A stretch of DNA of 64,000 nt from positions 906,501 through 970,500 of the forward strand of contig NZ_JAKGAQ010000002.1 of NCBI RefSeq assembly GCF_021532615.1, in the 5' to 3' direction. The stretch's first letter is position 1; every line of letters begins with the position of its first letter. Below are positions 8,617 through 17,014 of this stretch, in pieces. Origin of the DNA: Octadecabacter dasysiphoniae (lineage in GTDB: Bacteria; Pseudomonadota; Alphaproteobacteria; Rhodobacterales; Rhodobacteraceae). The translations under genes were made by a program, and so were the position numbers. The notes under the pieces are model-generated. The model ran no database searches. It was not told where the DNA came from and saw only the letters and a program-made list of their open reading frames with translations.

Positions 8617-9720
8617 TCACTGAAAAGCAAACCAGTCGGCGGGGTTCACGGCACTCTGCCTGTCTCTGACCTCAAGATAAAGCGTTTCGGTGCGCTGTCC
8701 GGCGGAACCCTGCGCGCTTTCGTTCAAAATCGCTTGAGCTTGCGTGATATTCCCGCCCATCAGCCCGATCGGCGTCCCATCTGGGACAATCTGCCCCACC
8801 TCTCCAAATGCTTCGGCCATGCCCGCAATCACCCACAACGTGTCCGCTGCGGGTTCCAGAATAACCACTGTGCCATAGTCCAACAAAGGCCCCGCATAGC
8901 GGATCGTGGCGGAAACAGGCGTTGTGACCAGCGCGCGCGGGCGGGTGGCGATCAGAATGCCGGGGCGGATAATGCCCGCTGCATCCGGTTCTTGGAACTG
9001 GCGGATAACCTGCCCCCCCACAGGCAGCGGAATTGCGCCTTTGACGGTGCTGGCATCCGGCCCGACGCTGGCCTCACTGTCCACCAACCCGGTCGCAAAC
9101 GCCTCAAGCGTTTCTGAACTGGCCAGCAACAATGCCGTCTGCACCGCATCTTCGGCAAAGCGTTGGGGCAGGTCGGTGCGGTCTGAAATCGCTGCACTCA
9201 GCGCGGCGCGCGCCGATTGCGCGCCCTCCAGCCCGTCTTCCAAAATCGTAAGGGCATCGGTCTGCAAATCCCGCAGGATCGCGACCTCTTCAAGCTGCAC
9301 ACGCAACGCAGTGACTTGGTCCTGCAACGCGGGCGTGACCTCGGCCAGCATCATGCCGGACCGCGCCGTGCCCGTCGGCCCGCTGGGATGCAGCAGCAAA
9401 ATCGGCGCGGGCGCGCGCCCCATGGTTTGCAACACGCCCAACAGGCGCGCCACATCTTCAGATCGCGCATTCAAATCCGTTTCCAATGTCCGTTGGCGAA
9501 TGGCCGCGCGGCGCAATCCATCGCGCAGGGCCGCCAATCCGCTCTCGTAGGCTTGTACCGTTTCGGTCAGCGCCTCGACCCGATCAGACCGCCCCGATGC
9601 TGCATCCAATGCGGCCTGCGCGTCTTGCAAACGCACCGCCGCGTCTTGGGCTGCATCGGCAGGCGATTGCGCCCAGACAGGCCCGGCCAACAGGGCGCAT
9701 ATGAACGCCAGTACCCTCAC
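8617..9720 (-). CDS. EnvC-like murein hydrolase activator, degenerate LytM domain
   Basis: 367 residues with a signal peptide (MRVLAFICALLAGPVWA), a long coiled-coil-like region (about 25-230, rich in Ala/Gln/Glu/Leu heptads) and a C-terminal M23/LytM fold (about 240-365). The zinc-binding HxxxD and HxH of active LytM peptidases are absent: the corresponding segments read RPGILIATRP and TLWVIAGM. This is what EnvC-type activators show; they switch on amidases at the division septum rather than cut peptidoglycan themselves. The start overlaps the gpmI stop by four bases (ATGA), so it is translationally coupled with it. Confidence 0.88.
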   Translation of the reverse strand: MRVLAFICALLAGPVWAQSPADAAQDAAVRLQDAQAALDAASGRSDRVEALTETVQAYESGLAALRDGLRRAAIRQRTLETDLNARSEDVARLLGVLQTMGRAPAPILLLHPSGPTGTARSGMMLAEVTPALQDQVTALRVQLEEVAILRDLQTDALTILEDGLEGAQSARAALSAAISDRTDLPQRFAEDAVQTALLLASSETLEAFATGLVDSEASVGPDASTVKGAIPLPVGGQVIRQFQEPDAAGIIRPGILIATRPRALVTTPVSATIRYAGPLLDYGTVVILEPAADTLWVIAGMAEAFGEVGQIVPDGTPIGLMGGNITQAQAILNESAQGSAGQRTETLYLEVRDRQSAVNPADWFAFQ

Positions 9721-11228
9721 CTGATCAGGCTCTGACCCGTCATTTCAGGCGGCAATTCCAGCCCCATCAGGCCCAGCAACGTCGGTGCCAAATCGGCCAA
9801 ACGTCCATTTTGCAACGTCGCGCCCGCAGGCCCACCAACCAGCGCGACAGGCACCGGATTGGTCGTATGCGCCGTGTGCGGCCCGCCTGTTTCGGGATCA
9901 ATCATCGTTTCGCAATTGCCGTGATCCGCGGTGACGATCATGGCCCCGCCCGCCGCCTCAAGCGCATTCAACACACGGCCCAATCCCGCGTCCACCGCCT
10001 CACAGGCTTTCACCGCCGCACCGATATCACCGGTATGTCCGACCATGTCGGGGTTCGCGTAATTACACACGATCAGATCGTACCCGTCCTTGATCGCACC
10101 CACAAAGGCCTCCGTGACCTCAGCAGCGGACATTTCCGGCTGTAAATCATAGGTCGCGACCTTGGGGGACGGCGCCATATAACGATCCTCACCGTCCTCT
10201 GGCACCTCGATCCCACCATTCAGGAAAAACGTCACATGGGGGTACTTTTCGGTCTCCGCCACACGAAACTGGCGCAACCCGTGCTGCGCAACCCACGCCC
10301 CCAGCGTGTTCTTGATCTCCTGTTTCGGATAGCACGTTGTCATATACGCATTGTGGCTGTCCGAATAATTCACCATCCCCAGCAGGGCCAAATCGGGCCG
10401 CTTTCCAGCGTCAAATCCATCAAACTCAGGGGCACCCATCGCCGCCAAAATCTCGCGCGCACGGTCGGCGCGGAAATTCAAACAGAACACCCCGTCGCCG
10501 TCCGTCATGCCCGCATAATCACCCAGCACCGTCGCGGGGATAAACTCGTCCGTGATGCCTTCGCCGTAGGCTGCCTCAATCACCTCAACCGCATCGCCAC
10601 CTTTCGGGCCACTGCCATCAACCATCGCACGGTACGCGGTTTCCACCCGCTCCCACCGGTTGTCACGATCCATGGCATAGTAGCGCCCCGTCACCGTACC
10701 AATCCGCACACCGTCCGGCATCCCGCCGATCAATTCACGCAGGAAATCCGCACCCGACTTCGGCGCAACGTCGCGCCCATCAGTGATCGCGTGCAGCACA
10801 ACGTCCAACCCACGATCCGCCAACGCCCTTAGCGCCGCCTGAATATGCACGATATGCCCATGCACGCCGCCGTCACTGACAAGCCCCATAACATGCGCCA
10901 CACCGCCCGATGCCTTCAGCCCCTCCGCCCAAGCCACCAACGCACCATTGTCAAAAAACGATCCATCCTCGATCGCCAGATCAATCGCACCAAGGTCCAT
11001 CGCCACAACGCGACCCGCACCGATATTGGTGTGCCCGACCTCCGAATTGCCCATCTGCCCGCGTGGCAATCCCACGTCCGGCCCATGGGTGATCAGCTCG
11101 GCCACAGGCCCGCCCATCACACGATCATAATTGGGGGTATCGGCCAACAATGGCGCATTGCCCGCCGTTTCGGCGCGCTTGCCCCAACCATCAAGAATAC
11201 AAAGAACGACAGGTTTCGGAACGCTCAT
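9717..11228 (-). CDS. gpmI: 2,3-bisphosphoglycerate-independent phosphoglycerate mutase
   Basis: Interconverts 3- and 2-phosphoglycerate in glycolysis and gluconeogenesis using a phosphoserine intermediate and two Mn ions. The 503-residue protein has the alkaline-phosphatase-type metal motif LCILDGWG (D13), the phosphorylated serine S62 in GQMGNSEVGHTNIGAGR, the substrate-binding ITDGRD and the C-terminal metal motifs NPDMVGHTG and TADHGNCE. Full length and intact. Lies 90 bp after rlmH, with an imperfect inverted repeat in the gap (11268-11297), and is followed by the coupled envC-like gene. Confidence 0.97.
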   Translation of the reverse strand: MSVPKPVVLCILDGWGKRAETAGNAPLLADTPNYDRVMGGPVAELITHGPDVGLPRGQMGNSEVGHTNIGAGRVVAMDLGAIDLAIEDGSFFDNGALVAWAEGLKASGGVAHVMGLVSDGGVHGHIVHIQAALRALADRGLDVVLHAITDGRDVAPKSGADFLRELIGGMPDGVRIGTVTGRYYAMDRDNRWERVETAYRAMVDGSGPKGGDAVEVIEAAYGEGITDEFIPATVLGDYAGMTDGDGVFCLNFRADRAREILAAMGAPEFDGFDAGKRPDLALLGMVNYSDSHNAYMTTCYPKQEIKNTLGAWVAQHGLRQFRVAETEKYPHVTFFLNGGIEVPEDGEDRYMAPSPKVATYDLQPEMSAAEVTEAFVGAIKDGYDLIVCNYANPDMVGHTGDIGAAVKACEAVDAGLGRVLNALEAAGGAMIVTADHGNCETMIDPETGGPHTAHTTNPVPVALVGGPAGATLQNGRLADLAPTLLGLMGLELPPEMTGQSLIR

Positions 11229-11267
11229 TTTGATCCCCTTTAAGCTCGGGCTCTTCTAACCCACCTT

Positions 11268-11297
11268 GACGAAGACGCAAACCGCCCCGTCTTCATC
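11268..11297 (-). promoter_or_regulatory. imperfect stem-loop between rlmH and gpmI
   Basis: GACGAAGACG and CGTCTTCATC can pair in nine of ten positions with a ten-base loop. No U-tract follows on the minus strand, so it is at most a weak attenuator or processing site ahead of gpmI. Confidence 0.35.
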
Positions 11298-11317
11298 TAG
11301 GCCAAAAAACTCAGATC

Positions 11318-11788
11318 CTACACGCGATGATAGGGCGCCCCCGCCAGAATGCTGGCTGCGCGATACAGCTGTTCGGCCAACATCACCCGCACCAACATAT
11401 GCGGCCAGACCATTTTGCCAAAACTCAGCGCCCCGTCACACCGCGCCCGCAACGCAGGGTCAATCCCGTCCGCACCGCCAATGATAAATGCTAAATCACT
11501 GCGCCCGTCGTCGCGCCACTTTGCCAAATCCTGGGAAAAATCCGGTGATGTCTTCACCTTACCGCGCTCGTCCAGCGCAATCACCGCGGCCCCGCTCGGC
11601 AATGCCTTTTCCAACAACGCCGCCTCTGCGGCCATGCCGCCGCCCTTGCGGTCCTCGACTTCGCGCACGTCAACAGGGCCAAGCCCAAGGGCCCGACCCG
11701 TCCGGTCAAATCGCGTTAGATAATCGTCAATCAGGTCGCGTTCCGGGCCAGCCCGCAGGCGGCCCACGACGCACAGCGTAACCCGCAT
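11318..11788 (-). CDS. rlmH: 23S rRNA (pseudouridine1915-N3)-methyltransferase
   Basis: SPOUT-class methyltransferase of 156 residues that methylates pseudouridine 1915 in helix 69 of 23S rRNA. The SAM-binding knot shows LAFIIGGADGID and the C-terminal LAEQLYRAASI..APYHR signature, with HMLVRVML before it. The start codon overlaps the rsfS stop by one base (TGATG). The rsfS-rlmH order is the usual one in bacteria and reflects joint ribosome maturation. Confidence 0.95.
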   Translation of the reverse strand: MRVTLCVVGRLRAGPERDLIDDYLTRFDRTGRALGLGPVDVREVEDRKGGGMAAEAALLEKALPSGAAVIALDERGKVKTSPDFSQDLAKWRDDGRSDLAFIIGGADGIDPALRARCDGALSFGKMVWPHMLVRVMLAEQLYRAASILAGAPYHRV

Positions 11789-12147
11789 CAGGTTGCCTCG
11801 GCGGCCTCACCGGGGTTCAACCACATCTTTTCAAGCTGATAGAATTCACGCACTTCGGGGCGGAACACGTGGACGATAACATCGCCCGTGTCGATCAAAA
11901 CCCAATCGCCGGATGCCTTGCCTTCGACCTTCGACAAAATGCCGAATGTCTGCTTCAGGGTATCCGTCAGCTTTTCGGCCAACGCGCCAACCTGACGTGT
12001 TGATCGGCCAGACGCGATCACCATGTAATCGCCCATTTCCGATTTGCCGCGCAGATCGATCTGCACGATGTCTTCGGCTTTGTTTTCATCTAAAGATTTG
12101 AGTACAGCCGCCAATGTGCTGTCAGCATTCGGGGCTTGCACGCTCAT
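11788..12147 (-). CDS. rsfS: ribosome silencing factor RsfS (Iojap family)
   Basis: 119-residue DUF143/Iojap protein that binds ribosomal protein uL14 and blocks subunit joining during starvation. Conserved motifs are EDIVQIDLRGKSEMGDYMVI, ASGRSTRQV, and GDWVLIDTGDVIVHVF. The ATG at 12147 is within ATGA, overlapping the stop of a 19-codon upstream frame that itself has a very strong RBS, so rsfS translation may be coupled to it. Cotranscribed with rlmH. Confidence 0.93.
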   Translation of the reverse strand: MSVQAPNADSTLAAVLKSLDENKAEDIVQIDLRGKSEMGDYMVIASGRSTRQVGALAEKLTDTLKQTFGILSKVEGKASGDWVLIDTGDVIVHVFRPEVREFYQLEKMWLNPGEAAEAT

Positions 12148-12203
12148 TGCGCGGATCCCGGAATTGGCAGGGGTGCCTGCCGTTGAAGTAAGAGACAGAT
12201 CAT
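12144..12203 (-). CDS. possible 19-residue leader peptide upstream of rsfS
   Basis: An ATG at 12203 follows TAAGGAGGACA (the best RBS in this region, though with a short spacing of three bases) and opens a frame MICLLLQRQAPLPIPGSAQ that stops in the ATGA of rsfS. No homologue is known to me. It may be a coupling leader that sets rsfS translation, or the strong RBS may simply mark an unrecognised start. Evidence is positional only. Confidence 0.35.
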   Translation of the reverse strand: MICLLLQRQAPLPIPGSAQ

Positions 12204-12291
12204 TGTCCTCCTAAGGAATCGCCGTCAAAACCCCGGCGCTGGGAATATCTCAATCTAACAAGCGGTCCGTCAGAGTTCAATCGATCCCATG

Positions 12292-12828
12292 TCACGGGTC
12301 CGCACACATATCCAGTTCATTCAAGGCCTCTGCTTCAATCACCTCTGTGACGCGGCTATTGCGCACCAATGGCAGCAACGGGGCGTCCTGTGCCAGCCTT
12401 ATAAATATGGAAAACCGCAGGTCGTCAGGCAGCGGGTCCTGCGTGGTGCGGCAGAAGTCCAGATTGACCCCGACAGACAGCGCATTGTCGCCCGTTGCCT
12501 GCCATGTTGCGGCGTCTTTCTGAATGGCGCGGATGTCCTCGACTGCGTTTTGCGGGATGCGGTACACCCTGTGCCCGTCCGGCGTTGTGGTTTCCAGCAG
12601 CGTGTATTCGCCGCCCGACACATCGCCGGTTTCACCACGTGTGGCAGTAAACTGAAATTCGGTGCTGTTTTTGACCAATCCCAACGGGTCCGGAATATCC
12701 AGCGCGACCTCGAAACCAGCGGGGTCGGCGGTCATCGGGTCCAGATCATCAAGCGCGACAACCGTCGACATCACAAGGCTGGTACACCCCATCAAAGGGG
12801 CAAAGATAAACAAAGGTAGCATACGCAT
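12292..12828 (-). CDS. putative lipoprotein of unknown function
   Basis: 178 residues beginning MRMLPLFIFAPLMGCTS, a short signal peptide with a plausible lipobox (L-M-G-C). The rest is soluble, with DLDPMTADPAGFEVALDIPDPL, a YTLLETTTPDGHRVYRIP segment and a C-terminal cysteine. No domain recognised. The ATG at 12828 has GGAGA six bases upstream and is preferred over more upstream in-frame codons. It is divergent from the DUF2975 gene and shares with it a short AT-rich region containing inverted repeats. Confidence 0.7.
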   Translation of the reverse strand: MRMLPLFIFAPLMGCTSLVMSTVVALDDLDPMTADPAGFEVALDIPDPLGLVKNSTEFQFTATRGETGDVSGGEYTLLETTTPDGHRVYRIPQNAVEDIRAIQKDAATWQATGDNALSVGVNLDFCRTTQDPLPDDLRFSIFIRLAQDAPLLPLVRNSRVTEVIEAEALNELDMCADP

Positions 12829-12849
12829 GTCGATTCTCCATTGACGAAC

Positions 12850-12877
12850 ATTGTTTAATGTAAAACAATAAACATTA
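12850..12877. promoter_or_regulatory. overlapping inverted repeats in a divergent promoter
   Basis: ATTGTTT-N6-AAACAAT (12850-12869) overlaps TAATGT-N10-ACATTA (12856-12877) in the 73-bp gap between the lipoprotein gene and the DUF2975/XRE pair. A likely operator for the XRE regulator encoded at 13426; inferred from symmetry and position. Confidence 0.45.
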
Positions 12878-12901
12878 CAGAATAGCAAGAAGGAAAATCA
12901 G

Positions 12902-13426
12902 ATGTCCGAAACCCGTCTCCCCAAAATCGCGACCGCCTTGCACGCCCTATCGATTGTGGCCTTGGCGTTGTTCCCCGCTCTCTTTTTGCTGGCGCTAAGT
13001 CTTCCGGCGCTCGGGATGCTCGATATATCCGACTTCACCGACATACCCCGCGATGAATGGCCCGTGATGACGTGGATCGGCCTGTTTGTGGGGTTGATTC
13101 CGGCGGTGTTCTTGTGGCTGGCCGTCAACGCCATGCGCCGCCTGTTCGCGCTGTATCAAAAGGGTGATCCACTGGCCCCGCAGGCTGGCCCGTTGATCAA
13201 ATCCATCGGATCAAACCTGTTCATCTCGGCCCTCGCCGCGATTGCTGTGGTGCCGGTTCAATCCGGGCTCATGTCATTGGCCAATCCGGTGGGCGAACGC
13301 CAAATTTCGGTTTCCCTGAACAGCAGCACCTTGGGTTTTGTTCTTGTGTCGGGCTTGTTGCTTTTGATCGGGTGGTCCATGTCAGAAGCCACCAGACTGG
13401 CCGCCGAGAACAAGGAATTCATCTGA
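12902..13426 (+). CDS. DUF2975 membrane protein
   Basis: 174 residues with four predicted membrane segments (about 10-38, 58-82, 105-128, 140-160), a layout typical of DUF2975 proteins. The loop AVNAMRRLFALYQKGDPLAP and the late FVLVSGLLLLIGWSMSEATRLAAENKEFI-like end (seen here in shorter pieces) match that family. It overlaps the XRE gene by one base (TGATG). DUF2975 proteins are commonly encoded next to small XRE regulators; the function of the pair is not known to me. Confidence 0.85.
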   Translation: MSETRLPKIATALHALSIVALALFPALFLLALSLPALGMLDISDFTDIPRDEWPVMTWIGLFVGLIPAVFLWLAVNAMRRLFALYQKGDPLAPQAGPLIKSIGSNLFISALAAIAVVPVQSGLMSLANPVGERQISVSLNSSTLGFVLVSGLLLLIGWSMSEATRLAAENKEFI

Positions 13427-13626
13427 TGGAAATTATCGTCCGCCTTGATGTGATGATGGCACGGCGCAAGGTCAGGGGGCGTGATCTGGCCGCGCAAATT
13501 GGAATCACCGAACAGAACCTCAGCTTGTTGAAGTCCGGTAAGGTCAAAGGCATCCGTTTTGAAACACTGGCAAAAATCTGCGCCGCGCTCGATTGTCAGC
13601 CCGCCGACCTGCTTGAGGCGGTCTAG
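13426..13626 (+). CDS. small XRE-family helix-turn-helix regulator
   Basis: 66-residue YozG/HTH_26-like DNA-binding protein. MEIIVRLDVMMARRKVRG opens the HTH; LAAQIGITEQNLSLLKSGKV is the helix-turn-helix, and FETLAKICAALDCQPADLL is the usual C-terminal half. The start ATG shares a base with the DUF2975 stop. Its stop overlaps that of the convergent MscS gene within CTAG. The pair probably regulates itself through the inverted repeats at 12850-12877. Confidence 0.88.
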   Translation: MEIIVRLDVMMARRKVRGRDLAAQIGITEQNLSLLKSGKVKGIRFETLAKICAALDCQPADLLEAV

Positions 13627-14969
13627 TCCAGCGCCTTGGTGCCCAGCTGTGATCCCTCGATCATCTTCACCTCGCGTTGCGGGAACGGAATGCTGATCCC
13701 GTTTTCCGCGAATGCATCCCACAACGCCAGATACACATTGCCGCGAATGTTGGTCAGTCCGCCGGTCGGATCCTTGATCCAGAACCGCAGGATGTAATCG
13801 ACCGAACTGTCCCCGAACCCGACGATGTGGCACACAGGCGGGCGGAATTCCAAAACGCGGTCCACACTGGCCGCCGCCGCAATCGCCAGCTTGCGCACCT
13901 CGTGGGGATTGTCGCCATACGCCGTGCCAAAATAAATATCGAGCCGCACAAAATCGTTGGAATGGGACCAGTTCACCACCTGCGTCGTGATCAGGTCTTC
14001 GTTGGGAATCAGATATTCCCGCCCGTCGCGCGTGGTGATGCTCACGTACCGCGCGCCCAGTGAATTGATCCAACCGAACGTCTCACCAACGGTAATCACA
14101 TCGCCGGGTTTAATCGATTTATCCAGCAGGATGATGATGCCCGACACAAGGTTCGACACGACCTTTTGCAAACCAAAACCAAGGCCGACACCAATCGCAC
14201 CCGACAGCACCGCAAGCCCCGTCAGATCAAACCCGACGGCCCGCAACCCGATAAAGAACGCGGCACCATACAGCACAACTTGCAGGAACTTGACGACAAG
14301 AACCCGCATCGACGGGCTGATATCTTCGTTGGCTTGCACCCGCACCGCCGTTTGATGGGACACAAACCGCGCCGCCATAAAGAACACCGACAGGATAAAC
14401 GCACCCTGCACCACGACCCATAACGACAGCCGGAAACTGCCCATCTCGAACGCGGCGGCGTCCAGCACTTCAACGGTTTGATCCGTCAGGCCAAGAATGC
14501 GCAGCGTGATCCACGCCCAGGCCCCGTACCGCACAATCGTGCGTACAAACGGGTTGCCGATCAGGCGGGTGGCGAACGTCACAATCAGCCACGCCAGCGC
14601 AAGGTTGGCAACAATGCCAATCAGATAAGACCGCGACCCCCAGGTGATTTCGCGCATCACCATCAGCACAAGCCAGATCAGCGTGACAAACATGATCCCG
14701 CGCAGGCGTTTGTGAATGACCAAAAGCCATCGCAACCGCCACTTTGGCCACCCTTCGCGGGTGCGCATCCAACCGTGAAGCCGCGGCGCAAGGATCTTCG
14801 CGATCACATGCGACGTCACCCCGATCGCAAGGATAATTGCCAGCTGGTACGCGCTCCAGGGGCGCATCAACCCTTCAAGAAAAGAAAGAATCTGCACCCA
14901 AATGCCAAACGCCATATCAGCCAGCGCCGTTGCCTGTTCTGTCAGATCCGGGGTGGGTTCGGTTTCCAT
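13623..14969 (-). CDS. MscS family mechanosensitive channel
   Basis: 448-residue inner-membrane channel that opens under hypo-osmotic stress. Several membrane helices in the first 250 residues, then the MscS pore helix and beta domain: GLAVLSGAIGVGLGFGLQKV is the TM3-like pore motif, followed by NLVSGIIILLDKSIKPGDVI and the upper-vestibule motif RDGREYLIPNEDLI. The ATG at 14969 (METEPTP) follows GGAG by four bases; a TTG seven codons upstream is possible. Larger than E. coli MscS (286), like the YbdG/MscM-type members. Confidence 0.9.
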   Translation of the reverse strand: METEPTPDLTEQATALADMAFGIWVQILSFLEGLMRPWSAYQLAIILAIGVTSHVIAKILAPRLHGWMRTREGWPKWRLRWLLVIHKRLRGIMFVTLIWLVLMVMREITWGSRSYLIGIVANLALAWLIVTFATRLIGNPFVRTIVRYGAWAWITLRILGLTDQTVEVLDAAAFEMGSFRLSLWVVVQGAFILSVFFMAARFVSHQTAVRVQANEDISPSMRVLVVKFLQVVLYGAAFFIGLRAVGFDLTGLAVLSGAIGVGLGFGLQKVVSNLVSGIIILLDKSIKPGDVITVGETFGWINSLGARYVSITTRDGREYLIPNEDLITTQVVNWSHSNDFVRLDIYFGTAYGDNPHEVRKLAIAAAASVDRVLEFRPPVCHIVGFGDSSVDYILRFWIKDPTGGLTNIRGNVYLALWDAFAENGISIPFPQREVKMIEGSQLGTKALD

Positions 14970-15044
14970 GATGCTCCTGCTTTGGATCAATCATGGGGCG
15001 GATGGCGGCTTAGGGCAAGTCGATGCAAAAGCGCGGGTTCGGTT

Positions 15045-15078
15045 TGTTCGGGCCAACCGCAGGGGGCTGGCCCGAACA
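15045..15078 (-). terminator. GC-rich stem-loop after the CXXCH protein gene
   Basis: Perfect 11-bp inverted repeat TGTTCGGGCCA / TGGCCCGAACA with a 12-base loop, nine bases after the stop of the gene at 15087. There is no U-tract on the minus strand, so this is either a factor-assisted terminator or an mRNA-stabilising hairpin. Confidence 0.55.
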
Positions 15079-15086
15079 GGATTGTT

Positions 15087-16535
15087 TTACTGGCTCGGCA
15101 GCAGCGCACCACGGCTGATCGGGGCATCACCTGTCGCGCTCCAGTATTGCAGCGCGTACAGACCGGATTCAACCTGACCCCGATATTGGATGTAGTTTTC
15201 AATGCCTTTGGTCATCTGCATCGAAAAATCCATGCTGACGGCAAGGCCCGCGTCAAACGCTTCGCCATCTTCAAAGTTACGGAACCAGTGCATCCATTCA
15301 TCCGACGCCATATCGCCGTTCGCAGGGATCGGCAGGCTGTTGGGCGGCAACCATGGCATGATCGCACTGACGCTTGGCACCTGACCCGTGGCATGGCACG
15401 ACATGCAGCTTGATGTCGGATTGTCCGCCGGCCCGTTCAGGCGGGAATTAAACCCAAGGTGCATCGCGGGCAGGGCGGCATCAGGGTTGATCCACGTTTC
15501 CTCCAACGCGGCGTTGATCACCGTTTCCGTCGGCGTCATGTTGATGAACGTCTCGGCGTTTTCAGGATCATTGCCCCACATCACGCCAACAGGCATCAGG
15601 TTGCACCAGTTTTCACCGCCACCGGTAATGCCGTCGCAGGCCGCGCTATATTGCGGTCCGTACTCAGGCGAAGACGCCGCAGCGCCGTTGTAGGTGAATG
15701 TGCCAAACACCCAGCCGCCAGCCTCATCGGCGCGGCTGTCTTTAACCATGATATCCATCTGCAACAGGTTCATCGCGGTTGTCACGCGCGGTGCTGTCAT
15801 CATGTCGCTACCCTTCGGGCAATCAACCGATGGGTCGGCGTCGCATTCATACATGTATGAATTCCACTGCAACGGATTGGCCAGCCATGGCACCTGCGCA
15901 TCGTCCAACGAAGTGAACAGGAACTTGCCGACAACCGTCCCTTCGGGGAAAGCAAAACCAGTCTCCATCGCGTCGATCATATGCGCAAGGTCGGGCCCGC
16001 CGTTCGGGTCATTCCAAACCTGCCCGATGGTGTAACCACCCGGCCCGTTATAAAACCCGACAGCATAGGCATAGGACGCATCGGTTTGTTCAGGCGCAAG
16101 AACCTGAACACCCAGCGGCCCTTCGCGGGTCAGGCCGTGATACCCCTCGCGCCCCGTGCTGCCCCAATGCTGCCACGGCATATGATACCAACCGATCCCG
16201 TCGGAATTGTTTTGCAGGATAAAATCATCGGCAACATTGCCACCGTGGATGTTGCCTTTGAAAATGTAGTCCCGCACGGCCAGCACATAGCCCATCGGAT
16301 CGTTCTCAAAATCCATCTCAAGGATCGCTGAAACCTCAGGGTCCAGCGCGGGCAGCGTCTGCGGGAAATCATCGGCAAGCGCGAAAACAGGGCCGTTATA
16401 GGTGCCCGGAGGTTCCATAAAGCCGAAATCAGGAAATCCGATTTCTGTTTCGAAATTGAAATTCTGGCTCAACGCGGGCGTCGCGCCCACGGCCAAGGTC
16501 AGCGTCAATACACGCAAAGGGTGAATGAATGACAT
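15087..16535 (-). CDS. periplasmic protein with a single CXXCH heme motif
   Basis: 482 residues with a signal peptide (MSFIHPLRVLTLTLAVGATPALS). The body is rich in Trp, Tyr, Asn and Gly, and a single c-type heme attachment motif occurs at about 375-379 (TSSCMSCHATGQ). Methionines that could be the sixth ligand are plentiful nearby. I do not recognise a named enzyme family; large secreted cytochrome-like proteins with one CXXCH occur in marine Proteobacteria. The gene stands alone between the MscS gene and the leu cluster, followed by a GC stem-loop. Confidence 0.75.
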   Translation of the reverse strand: MSFIHPLRVLTLTLAVGATPALSQNFNFETEIGFPDFGFMEPPGTYNGPVFALADDFPQTLPALDPEVSAILEMDFENDPMGYVLAVRDYIFKGNIHGGNVADDFILQNNSDGIGWYHMPWQHWGSTGREGYHGLTREGPLGVQVLAPEQTDASYAYAVGFYNGPGGYTIGQVWNDPNGGPDLAHMIDAMETGFAFPEGTVVGKFLFTSLDDAQVPWLANPLQWNSYMYECDADPSVDCPKGSDMMTAPRVTTAMNLLQMDIMVKDSRADEAGGWVFGTFTYNGAAASSPEYGPQYSAACDGITGGGENWCNLMPVGVMWGNDPENAETFINMTPTETVINAALEETWINPDAALPAMHLGFNSRLNGPADNPTSSCMSCHATGQVPSVSAIMPWLPPNSLPIPANGDMASDEWMHWFRNFEDGEAFDAGLAVSMDFSMQMTKGIENYIQYRGQVESGLYALQYWSATGDAPISRGALLPSQ

Positions 16536-17014
16536 AAAGTGATAGCTCCTTCTTCAAGTGTCTTAGGGCAGGTTTGCACGATTTAGCGCAGGCCACGCCG
16601 CGCAGATTTCACATCGCGCCAGAACAATGGGTACCGTATAAATAAAGGCCAAAATCCTGCCTTCCCCCTCATTAACGAGAGGACACAACGCGAAGTCAAC
16701 AAAATTGACGTAAGGGTAACCCTGCACGGTATCCCAACAGGTGGCACCACACCGACCCACACCGCGTGTTTCTACCTAAAGGCGATACCGCGTCGGGCGA
16801 CATTCCAACGCCCACACCGCGCCGTGACCCTTGCGATAAACGGGTGGGGCGTATAAATGCACCCTATGACACAAGTTTTTGACATGGATGATCGCGCGCG
16901 CCTGCCTTGGCGTTTCTATGGTGCCACCCGCACCATTCTCGCTCACCTATAATGTCGTCGCGCATCCGTGCGCCCCAAACCCAATTCCACAACCAACAGA
17001 ACGGGAGAGGACAC
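16536..17014. other. intergenic region upstream of leuC
   Basis: About 480 bases. A plus-strand frame at 16866-16952 (28 residues, [19 protein letters not shown]...) ends in TAATG, but it has only three leucines and no good RBS. GTGACCCTTGCG near 16828 resembles the leuB promoter region (TTGACCCTTGCG at 22200). The stretch 16610-16740 is AT-richer than its surroundings and may hold the promoter of the divergent gene at 16535. No RNA gene seen. Confidence 0.5.

Noticed and set aside
8617..9720. EnvC-like protein as an active M23 endopeptidase
   Set aside because: Both zinc-binding motifs are missing, so hydrolysis is not expected; activator role preferred.
16866..16952. 28-residue frame before leuC as a leucine attenuator leader
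   Set aside because: Only three leucines, spread out, and no terminator/antiterminator pair that I can see; poor RBS.
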